From JBBRMQ01 sp038230775 (lineage in GTDB: Bacteria > Acidobacteriota > Thermoanaerobaculia > Gp7-AA8), in NCBI GenBank assembly GCA_038230775.1, contig JBBRMQ010000133.1, positions 1 to 11,639 of the forward strand: 11,639 bases of DNA. Reading direction: 5' to 3'. The notes under the pieces are model-generated. The model worked only from the letters and a program-made list of their open reading frames with translations. It did no database searches and was not told the DNA's origin. How positions within the stretch are numbered: the first letter of the stretch is position 1; the number at the start of each line of letters is the position of its first letter. Shown in pieces: positions 6,701 through 11,639 of this stretch. Both the position numbers and the translations under genes were made by a program.

Positions 6701-6822
6701 GCGTCGGTGGTGGCGTTCGCATGCTGCTCAGCTACATCCCGCTCGAGTTCTACTACGCGCATCCGTTCCAGCGCCCGAACAAGAACTGGGTGTTCGGCTT
6801 CAACATCGTTCCGGGGTGGTAA
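3757..6822 (+). CDS. Secreted MA-like metallopeptidase, PD40 propeller and outer-membrane barrel in one protein (1021 aa)
   Basis: A signal peptide (MRKSVVVLLGLLFISTTANA, cleavage before QYFGR) directs export. Residues about 25-270 form a gluzincin-type peptidase domain: His133-Glu134-x-x-His137 (GHEMVHVFQ) is the zinc site, and LPLWLVEGMAEYLS gives the third ligand, probably Glu166. Five TolB-like PD40 propeller blades follow, marked by YSPDGRY (299), WSPDSKK (354), WSPDGHT (399), FSPDGRS (443) and YAPDGNS (498). From about residue 625 the sequence alternates in amphipathic strands and ends GFNIVPGW, with an aromatic last residue. LVHGYDF, ANAEVRVPVFG and FADAGVAW resemble the BamA/Omp85 surface-antigen barrel. 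Cys902 and Cys911 are close together in a predicted surface loop and could form a disulfide. The likely picture is an outer-membrane protein holding a periplasmic peptidase and propeller; substrate and exact role are unknown. Composite repeats lie on both sides, so it is probably transcribed alone. Confidence 0.88.
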   Translation: MRKSVVVLLGLLFISTTANAQYFGRNKVQWEHFDFKVLKTEHFDIYYYDREADVVNDIGRMAERWYVRLSRVFNHTFTRKPIVLYANPADFQQTTTTSEIIGEGTGGFTDPFMNRVVLPLTGDYAENDHVLGHEMVHVFQFDVANTFANNSRRRFNLEQLPLWLVEGMAEYLSKGRVDPLTAMWIRDATIHNRMPDLKRLQRDPYYFPYRYGEALLAYIGGRFGDDAVVRLFLAAGLAGPEAAFDRATGIPAKQIFIDWAESAREMYNPVVQERPTTMITPLIGSRQGVRGYLNIGPAYSPDGRYIAFLSTREIFDIDLFLADAQTGKVIRRLASSGRDAHFESLRFIDSAGAWSPDSKKLAFVVFAKGDNYIGIADADTGRTDSVRVPGIDAINSLDWSPDGHTIVLAGQKTGVSDLFLFDLNSKSVRQLTSDKYADLQPAFSPDGRSVVFATDRGTGGDLNELRLTGMRLATIDIQSGQVHMLPLFDGAKNIDPHYAPDGNSVYFISNAEGVPDIFRYFFSDNHVARITHVQTGVSGITEMSPALTVAQRTGDVAFSLYEDDNYNIYKLSPVPQGVTISTNMPPDAARAGQLPPLRGTGSVITTYLQRPEQGLPPENAGFKTAPYNAALHLAYVGPPTIGVATGSFGTGVGGSVAAYFSDVLGEHNVGFAFEGGGTSGIGTVGDQISGQVMYLNQQHRWNWGANLTHLPYISAFTTEFTAPVVINGKQVLADVIEQQRQIDRYDDFTGLAQYPFSTTRRVEFSAGVQRESIKSEVEDLVVVGNQIVSDTTTSLGNNLSLSMGHAGAAFVGDSSVFGFLSPVRGTRYRYEVTQLAGSLNFTTALADYRHYFFARPVTFAVRGIHFGRYGRDAQDARLYPLFVGDQSLVHGYDFNSIGLDECVNAANPNTCPVFDRLFGSKMAVANAEVRVPVFGTKEFGLLTGFIPTELFGFADAGVAWNQGDKAKFRFATNTNERVPVVSVGGGVRMLLSYIPLEFYYAHPFQRPNKNWVFGFNIVPGW

Positions 6823-6826
6823 TCCT

Positions 6827-6948
6827 GCGGCCTGCGGCCGCGTTGTCGGTTGTCGGTGGTCGGTTGTCCACGACCACCCAACCAACAACCAACAACTGAC
6901 AACCGAGAACCGAGAACCGAGAACCGGCAACGCGCGGCGCAGCCGCGC
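6827..6948. repeat. Composite inverted repeat with TTGTCGGTTGTC arms, copy B
   Basis: The order matches copy A: a left GCGGCC-TGC-GGCCGC stem-triloop, then a 27-base left arm of GTTGTCGG units. A spacer follows, rich in ACCAACAACC, then a right arm of four GAGAACCG-type units and a right GCGCGGC-GCA-GCCGCGC stem-triloop. The two cap loops, TGC and GCA, are complementary. It begins four bases after the barrel-gene stop and ends six bases before the zincin ATG, filling almost the whole gap. Confidence 0.85.
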
Positions 6949-6954
6949 AAAAAG

Positions 6955-7272
6955 ATGACTCCCGCCGAATTCGAAGCAGCGGTCAGCGAGGCGCTCGACT
7001 CCCTGCCCGAGCAATTTCTGTCACTTCTGAACAATGTGGTCGTGGTCATCGAAGCCGAGCCTTCCGATGATGATCGCGAGCCGGTCGACGACGAAGAGCT
7101 CCTCGGCATCTTCCGCGTCGAGCCACCGCTGCCCGATCAGATCGCGATCTTCCGCAACCCGATTCTCCGCATCGCGCGCAACCGTCGCGACGCCATCCGC
7201 GAGATCCGGGAGACGGTGATCCACGAGCTCGGGCACTACTTCGGTCTCGAAGACGACGAGATGATCTATTGA
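6955..7272 (+). CDS. Small zincin-like metallopeptidase family protein (DUF1025 type, 105 aa)
   Basis: The hallmark is the C-terminal IRETVIHELGHYFGLEDDEM: His90-Glu91-x-x-His94-x-x-Gly97-x-x-Asp100, an extended HExxHxxGxxD zinc motif. It lies on an Arg-rich helix after RNPILRIARNRRDAIREI. The N-terminal half has an acidic stretch (VVVVIEAEPSDDD) and the LLGIF segment typical of this family. Length and layout match the minimal zincin family of about 100-130 residues, so it is likely complete. These proteins keep the metal site, but a physiological substrate is not established. There is no signal peptide, so it is cytoplasmic. The ATG is the first plausible start. Only AAAAAG precedes it, and a repeat occupies the usual Shine-Dalgarno region, so translation may be weak or depend on transcript folding. 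A perfect hairpin follows the stop after eight bases. Confidence 0.85.
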   Translation: MTPAEFEAAVSEALDSLPEQFLSLLNNVVVVIEAEPSDDDREPVDDEELLGIFRVEPPLPDQIAIFRNPILRIARNRRDAIREIRETVIHELGHYFGLEDDEMIY

Positions 7273-7280
7273 GGATCGGT

Positions 7281-7350
7281 GGTTCTGTGTGAGGACCGGC
7301 TTCAGCCGGTCGGTCCGTTGACCGGCTGAAGCCGGTCCTCACACAGAACC
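7281..7350. repeat. Perfect 31-bp inverted repeat (ACCGGCTTCAGCCGGT family, copy 1)
   Basis: Two 31-base arms are exact reverse complements, separated by the 8-base loop GGTCCGTT. Each arm contains the smaller palindrome ACCGGCTTCAGCCGGT. It begins eight bases after the zincin stop. It would make a very stable RNA hairpin and could end or protect that transcript, but no U-tract follows. Confidence 0.9.
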
Positions 7351-7391
7351 ATCGCGCTGAACGGAAAGTTCATCGGGATGGATTCTCGACC

Positions 7392-7413
7392 GCGCCATAT
7401 TTCTGCATGGCGC
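7392..7413. promoter_or_regulatory. Short inverted repeat in the leader of the VWA gene
   Basis: GCGCCAT pairs with ATGGCGC across an 8-base loop, about 80 bases before the VWA start. A second small hairpin (TGCAC/GTGCA) ends five bases before the Shine-Dalgarno sequence. These could be an operator and a leader structure. No convincing promoter boxes are seen in this 140-base leader. Confidence 0.25.
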
Positions 7414-7478
7414 TGGTTTCTCTCCACTTAGCTTCGGCGTCTAACGGGCAATGGCAATGCACTTGTTCGTGCACGGCC

Positions 7479-7486
7479 AAAGGAGG
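7479..7486 (+). promoter_or_regulatory. Strong Shine-Dalgarno site of the VWA lipoprotein gene
   Basis: AAAGGAGG lies four bases before ATG-AAA-CGA. It is among the strongest ribosome binding sites in the window and fixes the start. The in-frame ATG 28 codons upstream has no such site. Confidence 0.8.
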
Positions 7487-7490
7487 CGCC

Positions 7491-9326
7491 ATGAAACGAA
7501 CGACCGTCGCATTTCTCGTGCTGTTCCTCGCCTGTACATCCGTGCCGCACCCGCCGAAGTCCGTCAGCGGCGTGGTGACCGACAACAACGGAGACGTCCT
7601 TCCGGGTGTCACGGTCACGCTGCACAAGCCGTCGGGCGACGTCACCACCGTCACGGATGCGAACGGACGCTACCTCTTCGCTCCGGTCGCTCCCGGCAGG
7701 TACCGCGTCGAGATTGCGCTGACCGGATTTGGCGCCGAGCGATTCACGATCCGCGTCGCGAATGAGAAGGGCCTCGCATTGAAGACGAAGCTCAACAACA
7801 ACTCGGTGGCGGAATCCATCACCGTCACGGCAGAAGCGCCTTTGGCGAAGTACGACGGCGGCGTGGTCGACAGCGTTGCTGCAGGTGTCGTCGGAGGCCT
7901 GGTTGGCGGGGCTCCGCCGCCGATGAGCATGACGGCGATGAAGTCGGCCGATTTCAAAGCGGAATCCCCCACGTACGCGCCGATCGCCGAGCACACCGCC
8001 ATTCGAACCGCCGACGAAAAGACGACGACGTTTTCGATCGACGTCGATGGCGCGTCGTACTCCAATGTGCGCCGTTACCTGAGCTCCAATCAGGTTCCAC
8101 CCGCCGATGCCGTGCGCATCGAGGAGATGGTGAACTACTTCACCTACAACTATCCGCAGCCGAACGACGGGCGGCCTTTCGCGATCTCCACCGAAGTGGC
8201 GGGTTGCCCCTGGGAGCCCTCGCATCGGTTGGTGCGTATCGGCATCCAGGCGAAGTCTCTCGCCGCCTGGAAGCTCGCGCCGAACAACTTCGTCTTTCTG
8301 CTCGACGTCTCCGGCTCGATGCAACCGCCGGAGCGCTTACCGCTGATCAAGTCCGCGATGCGGCTCCTCGTCGATCAGCTCCGTCCTCAGGACTCGGTGG
8401 CGATCGTGGTCTACGCCGGCGCAGCCGGACTCGTTCTTCCATCGACATCCGATCACACCCGAATTCTCGAGGCGCTCGATCGACTCAATGCCGGCGGCTC
8501 GACCGCGGGTGGCGCAGGGATCGAGCTCGCGTACAAGACCGCGCAGGGCAACTTCGTCGCCAGCGCGAACAACCGCGTGATCCTCGCCACCGATGGCGAC
8601 TTCAACGTCGGCATCTACGATCGCGAGGCGCTCACGAAGCTCATCGAAGAGAAGCGCAAGAGCGGCATCTACCTGACCTGCGTCGGCGTCGGCACCGACA
8701 ACCTCAACGACGCGCTGATGGAATCGCTCGCCGATCAAGGCAACGGCAACTACTACTACCTCGACAACATCGGCGAGGCGAAGAAGGTCTTCGTCACACA
8801 GCTCCAGGGCACGCTCGTCACCGTGGCGAACGACGTGAAGGTCCAGCTCGAGTTCAACCCGTCCACCGTCGCCGAATACCGGCAGATCGGCTACGAGAAT
8901 CGCGCGCTCGCCAACAGGGATTTCGAAGACGACACGAAAGACGCGGGCGAGCTCGGCTCGGGGCACACGGTGACCGCACTCTACGAGATCACGCCGAAAG
9001 CCACCGGACCGATCGCCACGCTGCGGCTGCGCTACAAAGAGCCGTCGAAGGAGACCAGTCAGCTCGTTACCGCGACGATCACGGACGACGGGAAGAGCGC
9101 GTACGCCGCATCACCCGAGACGCAGTTCGCCGCGGCGGTGGCGGAGTTCGGGATGCTGCTCCGCAACTCGCAATTCAAAGGGAGCGCAACCTACGCGGAC
9201 GTGCTTGCGCTGGCGCGCGCGATGCGCGGCCCGGACGCCGAGGGCTACCGCGAAGAATTCCTGCGCATGGTCGAAACCTCACGCACGTTGACGGGCGAGG
9301 CTCCAACGAGAGTCGCGGGCCGGTAG
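7491..9326 (+). CDS. YfbK-type von Willebrand factor A lipoprotein with an N-terminal TonB-receptor-style module (611 aa)
   Basis: A short signal ends in FLAC (Cys15), probably a lipoprotein site although the -3 residue is Phe rather than Leu. Residues 24-105 form a carboxypeptidase-regulatory-like beta domain (SGVVTDNNGDVLPGVTVTL, VTDANGRYLF, PGRYRVEIALTGF). ESITVTAEAPL (108-118) and a Gly/Val-rich linker follow, as in acidobacterial Oar-like TonB receptors. Residues about 180-265 are the YfbK N-terminal domain (TFSIDVDGASYSNVRRYL, IEEMVNYFTYNYPQP). The VWA domain (about 265-435) has an intact metal site: Asp272-x-Ser274-x-Ser276 (LLDVSGSM), Thr338 and Asp368 (LATDGDF). The C-terminal third matches the DUF3520 region that follows VWA in this family. 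VWA domains bind partner proteins through Mg2+, but the partner here is unknown. It faces malate synthase convergently. Confidence 0.9.
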   Translation: MKRTTVAFLVLFLACTSVPHPPKSVSGVVTDNNGDVLPGVTVTLHKPSGDVTTVTDANGRYLFAPVAPGRYRVEIALTGFGAERFTIRVANEKGLALKTKLNNNSVAESITVTAEAPLAKYDGGVVDSVAAGVVGGLVGGAPPPMSMTAMKSADFKAESPTYAPIAEHTAIRTADEKTTTFSIDVDGASYSNVRRYLSSNQVPPADAVRIEEMVNYFTYNYPQPNDGRPFAISTEVAGCPWEPSHRLVRIGIQAKSLAAWKLAPNNFVFLLDVSGSMQPPERLPLIKSAMRLLVDQLRPQDSVAIVVYAGAAGLVLPSTSDHTRILEALDRLNAGGSTAGGAGIELAYKTAQGNFVASANNRVILATDGDFNVGIYDREALTKLIEEKRKSGIYLTCVGVGTDNLNDALMESLADQGNGNYYYLDNIGEAKKVFVTQLQGTLVTVANDVKVQLEFNPSTVAEYRQIGYENRALANRDFEDDTKDAGELGSGHTVTALYEITPKATGPIATLRLRYKEPSKETSQLVTATITDDGKSAYAASPETQFAAAVAEFGMLLRNSQFKGSATYADVLALARAMRGPDAEGYREEFLRMVETSRTLTGEAPTRVAGR

Positions 9327-9329
9327 AGC

Positions 9330-9392
9330 GCGCGGAGCGCACAGGTGTGGGGCCAGCCGGAGGGCTGGCCCCACACTGGGCGCTCCGCGCCC
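9330..9392. repeat. GTGTGGGGCCAGCC palindromic element, copy 2, with complementary triloop caps
   Basis: The core is a perfect 14-bp stem, GTGTGGGGCCAGCC with GGCTGGCCCCACAC, around the loop GGAG. Outside it are a left GCGC-GGA-GCGC hairpin and a right GGGCGC-TCC-GCGCCC hairpin, whose loops are complementary. The whole 63-base element is therefore nearly palindromic. It starts three bases after the VWA stop, between convergent genes. Confidence 0.85.
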
Positions 9393-9410
9393 GCGTTTCC
9401 TTTCCGTTTC

Positions 9411-9464
9411 GGTGTGTGGACCGGCTTCAGCCGGTCATGGCCGGCTTAAGCCGGCCCACACACC
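9411..9464. repeat. ACCGGCTTCAGCCGGT-family inverted repeat, copy 2, overlapping the aceB 3' end
   Basis: Arms of 24 bases match at 22 positions across the loop TCATGG. The inner GGACCGGCTTCAGCCGGTC is shared with the perfect 31-bp repeat upstream. On the minus strand the loop supplies the TGA of malate synthase, and one arm codes for its last residues. With the preceding palindrome it could act as a two-way terminator between convergent genes, though it has no T-tracts. Confidence 0.8.
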
Positions 9465-11000
9465 ACTCTCCAGTTTGAGCAGTTCCTCGTACGCCGGAAT
9501 CGTCAGGAAGTCGGCTAACTCGGACGCCATCGTCAGTCGGTCGAACAGCTCGGCGGCGCGATGTAGGTTGGGCCGCTCGCCGATTCGTTTCAGCTCTTCG
9601 TCGCGGAACTGTTTGTAGAGGTCCTTCGTGATGGCGCGGCCGTCGTCGAGCTTCGCATCGTGCTGGATCCACTGCCAGAGCTGCGTACGCGAGATCTCCG
9701 CGGTCGCCGCGTCTTCCATGAGGTTGTACAGCGGCACGGCGCCTGACCCGCCGAGCCACGCCTCGAGATACAGGATGCCGACGTTGATGTTCTGCCGCAG
9801 TCCTTTCTCGGTGATCGGGCCCTGCGGCACGCGAACAAGATCCGCGGCGGTGACCTGCACGTCGTCGCGACGGCGATCGATCTGATTCGCCTCCGGCATG
9901 TGCTCGTCGAACACTTCCCTGGCTACGGCGACGAGTCCCGGATGCGCGACCCAGGTTCCGTCGTGACCGGCAAGAACTTCGCGCAGTTTGTCGGCGCGCA
10001 CTTTTTCGGTTGCAGCGCGGTTCGCAGCGTCGTCGTTCTTGATCGGAATCTGGGCGGCCATGCCGCCCATGGCATGAATGCCGCGGCGATGGCAGGTCTT
10101 GATGAGAAGGCCGACGTACGCCTTCAGGAAGTCGCGATCCATCGTCACCAGCCCGCGATCGGGCATCACGAAGTCGTGCCGCGCCCTGAATTTCTTGATG
10201 AAGGAGAAGATGTAATCCCAGCGGCCGCAGTTCAGTCCCGCCGAATGATCGCGGAGCTCCCAGAGGATCTCGTCCATTTCGAAAGCGGCGAGGATCGTCT
10301 CGATGAGCGCCGTGGCGCGGATGGTTCCGTTCGGGATTCCGAGCTCCCGCTGCGCGCGTACGAAGACATCGTTCCAGAGTCGCGCCTCGAGGTACGACTC
10401 CATCTTCGGCAGATAGAAGTACGGGCCGGTGCCGCGCCGGATCAACTCCTGCGCGTTGTGGAAGAAGTACATGGCGAAGTCGAACAGGCTCGCCGACACC
10501 GGCTTGCCGTCGACTTCCACATGCTTCTCGAGTAGATGCCATCCTCGCGGCCTGACCAGCAGCGTGGCAGTCTTCTCGTTCAGGCGATACGCCTTCGCCT
10601 CGGTCGCGAACTCGATCGTGCGCCGCACCGCATCGCGCAGGTTGATGTGACCTTCGAGATTGTTCGACCACGTCGGCGAGTTGGCGTCTTCGAAATCGGC
10701 CATGAAGACGCTCGCGCCGGAGTTGAGCGCGTTGATGATCATCTTCCGATCGACAGGACCGGTGATCTCGACACGCCGATCGATGAGGTCGCGAGGAATC
10801 GGCGCCACGGTCCACGCCCGTTCGCGGATGTCGAGCGTCTCTGGCAGGAAGTCGGGTAGCTTGCCCCCGTCGAGCTCGGCTTTTCTACGCTCGCGGAGCG
10901 CGAGGAGCTCTTCGCGCCGCGGGTTGAACTCACGCTGCAGCGTCGCGAGGAATTGCGTCGCTTCCGGCGTGAGGATCGTGCGCTCGAGGCCCGCGCTCAT
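9435..11000 (-). CDS. aceB: Malate synthase A
   Basis: The enzyme condenses glyoxylate with acetyl-CoA to give malate, the second glyoxylate-shunt step, in the cytoplasm. The signature LRDHSAGLNCGRWDYIFSFIK (249-269) is the malate synthase active-site motif. RPRGWHL (150-156) carries the glyoxylate-binding Arg. Glu234 (ALIET) and Asp262 (WDYIF) fit the Mg2+ ligands, and Asp430 in NLMEDAATAEISR fits the catalytic base. TWVAHPGL (349-356) and NINVGILYLEAWLGGSGAVP (405-424) are further family segments. The 521-residue length is close to the A isoform's usual ~530 and lacks the extra domain of isoform G. The start ATG gives a normal N-terminus but has only a weak AAGG two bases before it. The last nine or so residues (GVWAGLSRP) are encoded by a palindromic repeat. 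Isocitrate lyase is not in the window. The enzyme is probably transcribed separately from the bacilliredoxin gene because a repeat block lies between them. Confidence 0.96.
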   Translation of the reverse strand: MSAGLERTILTPEATQFLATLQREFNPRREELLALRERRKAELDGGKLPDFLPETLDIRERAWTVAPIPRDLIDRRVEITGPVDRKMIINALNSGASVFMADFEDANSPTWSNNLEGHINLRDAVRRTIEFATEAKAYRLNEKTATLLVRPRGWHLLEKHVEVDGKPVSASLFDFAMYFFHNAQELIRRGTGPYFYLPKMESYLEARLWNDVFVRAQRELGIPNGTIRATALIETILAAFEMDEILWELRDHSAGLNCGRWDYIFSFIKKFRARHDFVMPDRGLVTMDRDFLKAYVGLLIKTCHRRGIHAMGGMAAQIPIKNDDAANRAATEKVRADKLREVLAGHDGTWVAHPGLVAVAREVFDEHMPEANQIDRRRDDVQVTAADLVRVPQGPITEKGLRQNINVGILYLEAWLGGSGAVPLYNLMEDAATAEISRTQLWQWIQHDAKLDDGRAITKDLYKQFRDEELKRIGERPNLHRAAELFDRLTMASELADFLTIPAYEELLKLESGVWAGLSRP

Positions 11001-11030
11001 GCCTTACACATGAGCACGGATCAGGCCATT

Positions 11031-11109
11031 GTGGCGCCAGCCGGAGGGCTGGCGAAGTGTGGCGCCAGTCCTCTGACTGGCGAGGCCAGCCGGAGGGCTG
11101 GCCCCACAC
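11031..11109. repeat. GGCCAGCC palindromic element, copy 3, triple hairpin
   Basis: Three hairpins lie in a row: CGCCAGCC/GGCTGGCG (loop GGAG), CGCCAGT/ACTGGCG (loop CCTCTG) and GGCCAGCC/GGCTGGCC (loop GGAG). The last two are enclosed by GTGTGG and CCACAC. The modules are those of copy 1 with an extra hairpin. The block separates the aceB start from the bacilliredoxin stop and occupies the aceB upstream region. Confidence 0.85.
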
Positions 11110-11111
11110 CT

Positions 11112-11122
11112 GGCCTTCGGCC
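11112..11122. repeat. Stem-triloop hairpin touching the bacilliredoxin stop codon
   Basis: GGCC-TTC-GGCC is a 4-bp stem with a triloop, and it ends on the base before the bacilliredoxin stop codon. It has the same small-cap form as the hairpins at other element ends. Confidence 0.5.
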
Positions 11123-11554
11123 TTACGCTGTAGCTTTAGAACAGTACTGAGTGAATGCGGCCGAAAGCTCGGTGGCGATGTCGTTCGCATCGCGGCCCTC
11201 GATCTGCCAGCGCTCGATCATCTTCACGACCTGCCCGTCGCGGAACAGCGCGATGGCGGGCGAAGACGGGCGGTAGCCGGCCAGATACTTCTCACGGACG
11301 CGCTGAACGGCCTCGCGATCGTTGCCGGCGAACACCGTGATCATGCGATCGGGTTTGACCTCATTACGAAGGGCCATCGCCACCGCGGGACGCGCCATCC
11401 CGGCTGCGCATCCGCACACCGAGTTCACGACCACCAGCACGGTGCCCTTGTTGTCTCCGAGCACCTGATCCACCTGCTCGGCGCTGCGCGTCTCCTCGAT
11501 GCCGAGCCTTGTCAGCTCCTGGCGCATCGGGGCGACGATTCTTTCGTCGTACAT
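11123..11554 (-). CDS. Bacilliredoxin (BrxA/BrxB, YphP/YqiW family)
   Basis: The 143-residue protein has the family's thioredoxin-like layout. The active site is Cys47-Gly48-Cys49 in VVNSVCGCAAGMARPA, the unusual CGC motif that defines this family. Downstream, PSSPAIALFRDGQVVKMIER (96-115) and WQIEGRDANDIA contain the conserved IEGR segment, and a third cysteine lies near the C-terminus (TQYC, Cys138). In Firmicutes these proteins remove bacillithiol from S-bacillithiolated proteins. Acidobacterial homologues suggest a similar low-molecular-weight-thiol role, which I infer rather than see. GGAGG six bases upstream fixes the start at the second candidate (MYDERIV); the TTG two codons earlier abuts the ribosome binding site and is unlikely. 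The CDS ends directly against a repeat hairpin. Confidence 0.93.
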   Translation of the reverse strand: MYDERIVAPMRQELTRLGIEETRSAEQVDQVLGDNKGTVLVVVNSVCGCAAGMARPAVAMALRNEVKPDRMITVFAGNDREAVQRVREKYLAGYRPSSPAIALFRDGQVVKMIERWQIEGRDANDIATELSAAFTQYCSKATA

Positions 11555-11560
11555 GAACAA

Positions 11561-11565
11561 CCTCC
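11561..11565 (-). promoter_or_regulatory. Shine-Dalgarno site fixing the bacilliredoxin start
   Basis: GGAGG on the minus strand lies six bases before ATG-TAC-GAC. It excludes the TTG two codons upstream as the start. Confidence 0.75.
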
Positions 11566-11572
11566 ACTCTCG

Positions 11573-11578
11573 ATGATA
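11573..11578 (-). promoter_or_regulatory. Candidate -10 box for bacilliredoxin
   Basis: TATCAT on the minus strand is a good -10 match at a sensible distance from the ribosome binding site. No recognisable -35 box lies 16-18 bases upstream, so the promoter call is tentative. Confidence 0.35.
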
Positions 11579-11595
11579 GTCGATCCTAATGGGTC

Positions 11596-11619
11596 TTCGA
11601 TGTGTTGATGGCCATCGAA
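11596..11619. promoter_or_regulatory. Inverted repeat in the divergent intergenic region
   Basis: TTCGATG and CATCGAA are exact inverted repeats with a 10-base spacer, and the spacer overlaps the small palindrome GATGGCCATC. It sits where a regulator of the bacilliredoxin and the divergent frame could bind, but seven-base arms can also occur by chance. Confidence 0.2.
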
Positions 11620-11639
11620 TTCACCATCTGCGTCAACAC
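11608..11639 (+). CDS. Possible start of a divergent gene, cut by the window end
   Basis: An ATG opens MAIEFTICVN and the frame is open to the window edge. No strong Shine-Dalgarno sequence precedes it. A second frame beginning at an ATG 19 bases earlier is also open. Ten codons are too few to recognise a family, so this is only a placeholder. Confidence 0.15.
   Translation, partial: MAIEFTICVN

Noticed and set aside
7428..8324. 298-codon minus-strand frame opposite the VWA gene
   Set aside because: It is antisense to a well-supported gene, has low-complexity His/Arg/Asp composition and no ribosome binding site or motif.
8204..9478. 424-codon open frame on the plus strand
   Set aside because: It overlaps the VWA gene in another frame, its product is dominated by Arg, Ala and Gly with no domain pattern, and it runs through two palindromes. 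It is a GC-rich shadow.
9427..10815. 462-codon open frame on the minus strand
   Set aside because: It is a frame-shifted shadow of malate synthase, very rich in Arg and Ser, with no recognisable motif.
1..11639. tRNA, rRNA, IS element or phage genes
   Set aside because: No cloverleaf or rRNA-like stretch was noticed by eye, and no transposase, integrase or phage structural protein is encoded; a dedicated RNA scan was not possible.

Overview
The window is an ordinary-looking stretch of a GC-rich (roughly 60-65% GC by eye), double-membrane bacterium. Three things point to Acidobacteriota, probably an uncultured lineage. First, a lipoprotein carries a carboxypeptidase-regulatory module ending in an ESITVTAEAPL segment, the signature of acidobacterial Oar-like TonB receptors. 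Second, there is a BrxA/BrxB-type bacilliredoxin. Third, the intergenic spaces are packed with GC-rich palindromes. The taxonomic assignment is inference from gene style, not from a marker gene.

Layout, plus strand first. The window opens in the last ~70 codons of a methyl-accepting chemotaxis protein. A GNAT-like scrap, an exported-looking protein of unknown function and a receiver-only response regulator follow. Next come a secreted metal-dependent amidohydrolase, an F420-dependent-NADP-reductase-like Rossmann protein without a visible start codon, and a 1021-residue peptidase/beta-propeller/outer-membrane-barrel protein. A small zincin and a YfbK-type von Willebrand factor A lipoprotein complete the strand. 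On the minus strand, converging on the VWA gene, are malate synthase (aceB) and, upstream of it, a bacilliredoxin. A last open frame may begin divergently at the right edge.

The genes do not form one pathway. Themes are envelope proteins (amidohydrolase, peptidase-propeller-barrel, VWA lipoprotein), chemotaxis or signalling (MCP tail, receiver), and central or redox metabolism (malate synthase for the glyoxylate shunt, bacilliredoxin for thiol repair). Most genes are separated by palindromic elements, so operons are probably short.

The most unusual content is between the genes. At least seven palindromic elements occur, in three or four recognisable families: paired 27-nt TTGTCGGTTGTC arms, GTGTGGGGCCAGCC palindromes, and ACCGGCTTCAGCCGGT palindromes including a perfect 31-bp inverted repeat. 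Many are capped by small stem-triloop hairpins. Several elements touch genes directly. One supplies the last codons and stop of malate synthase, one ends six bases before the zincin start, and one sits where the start codon of the NADP-reductase-like gene should be. A 20-bp perfect palindrome also spans the amidohydrolase start codon. No transposase, RAYT, tRNA, rRNA or CRISPR array is visible.
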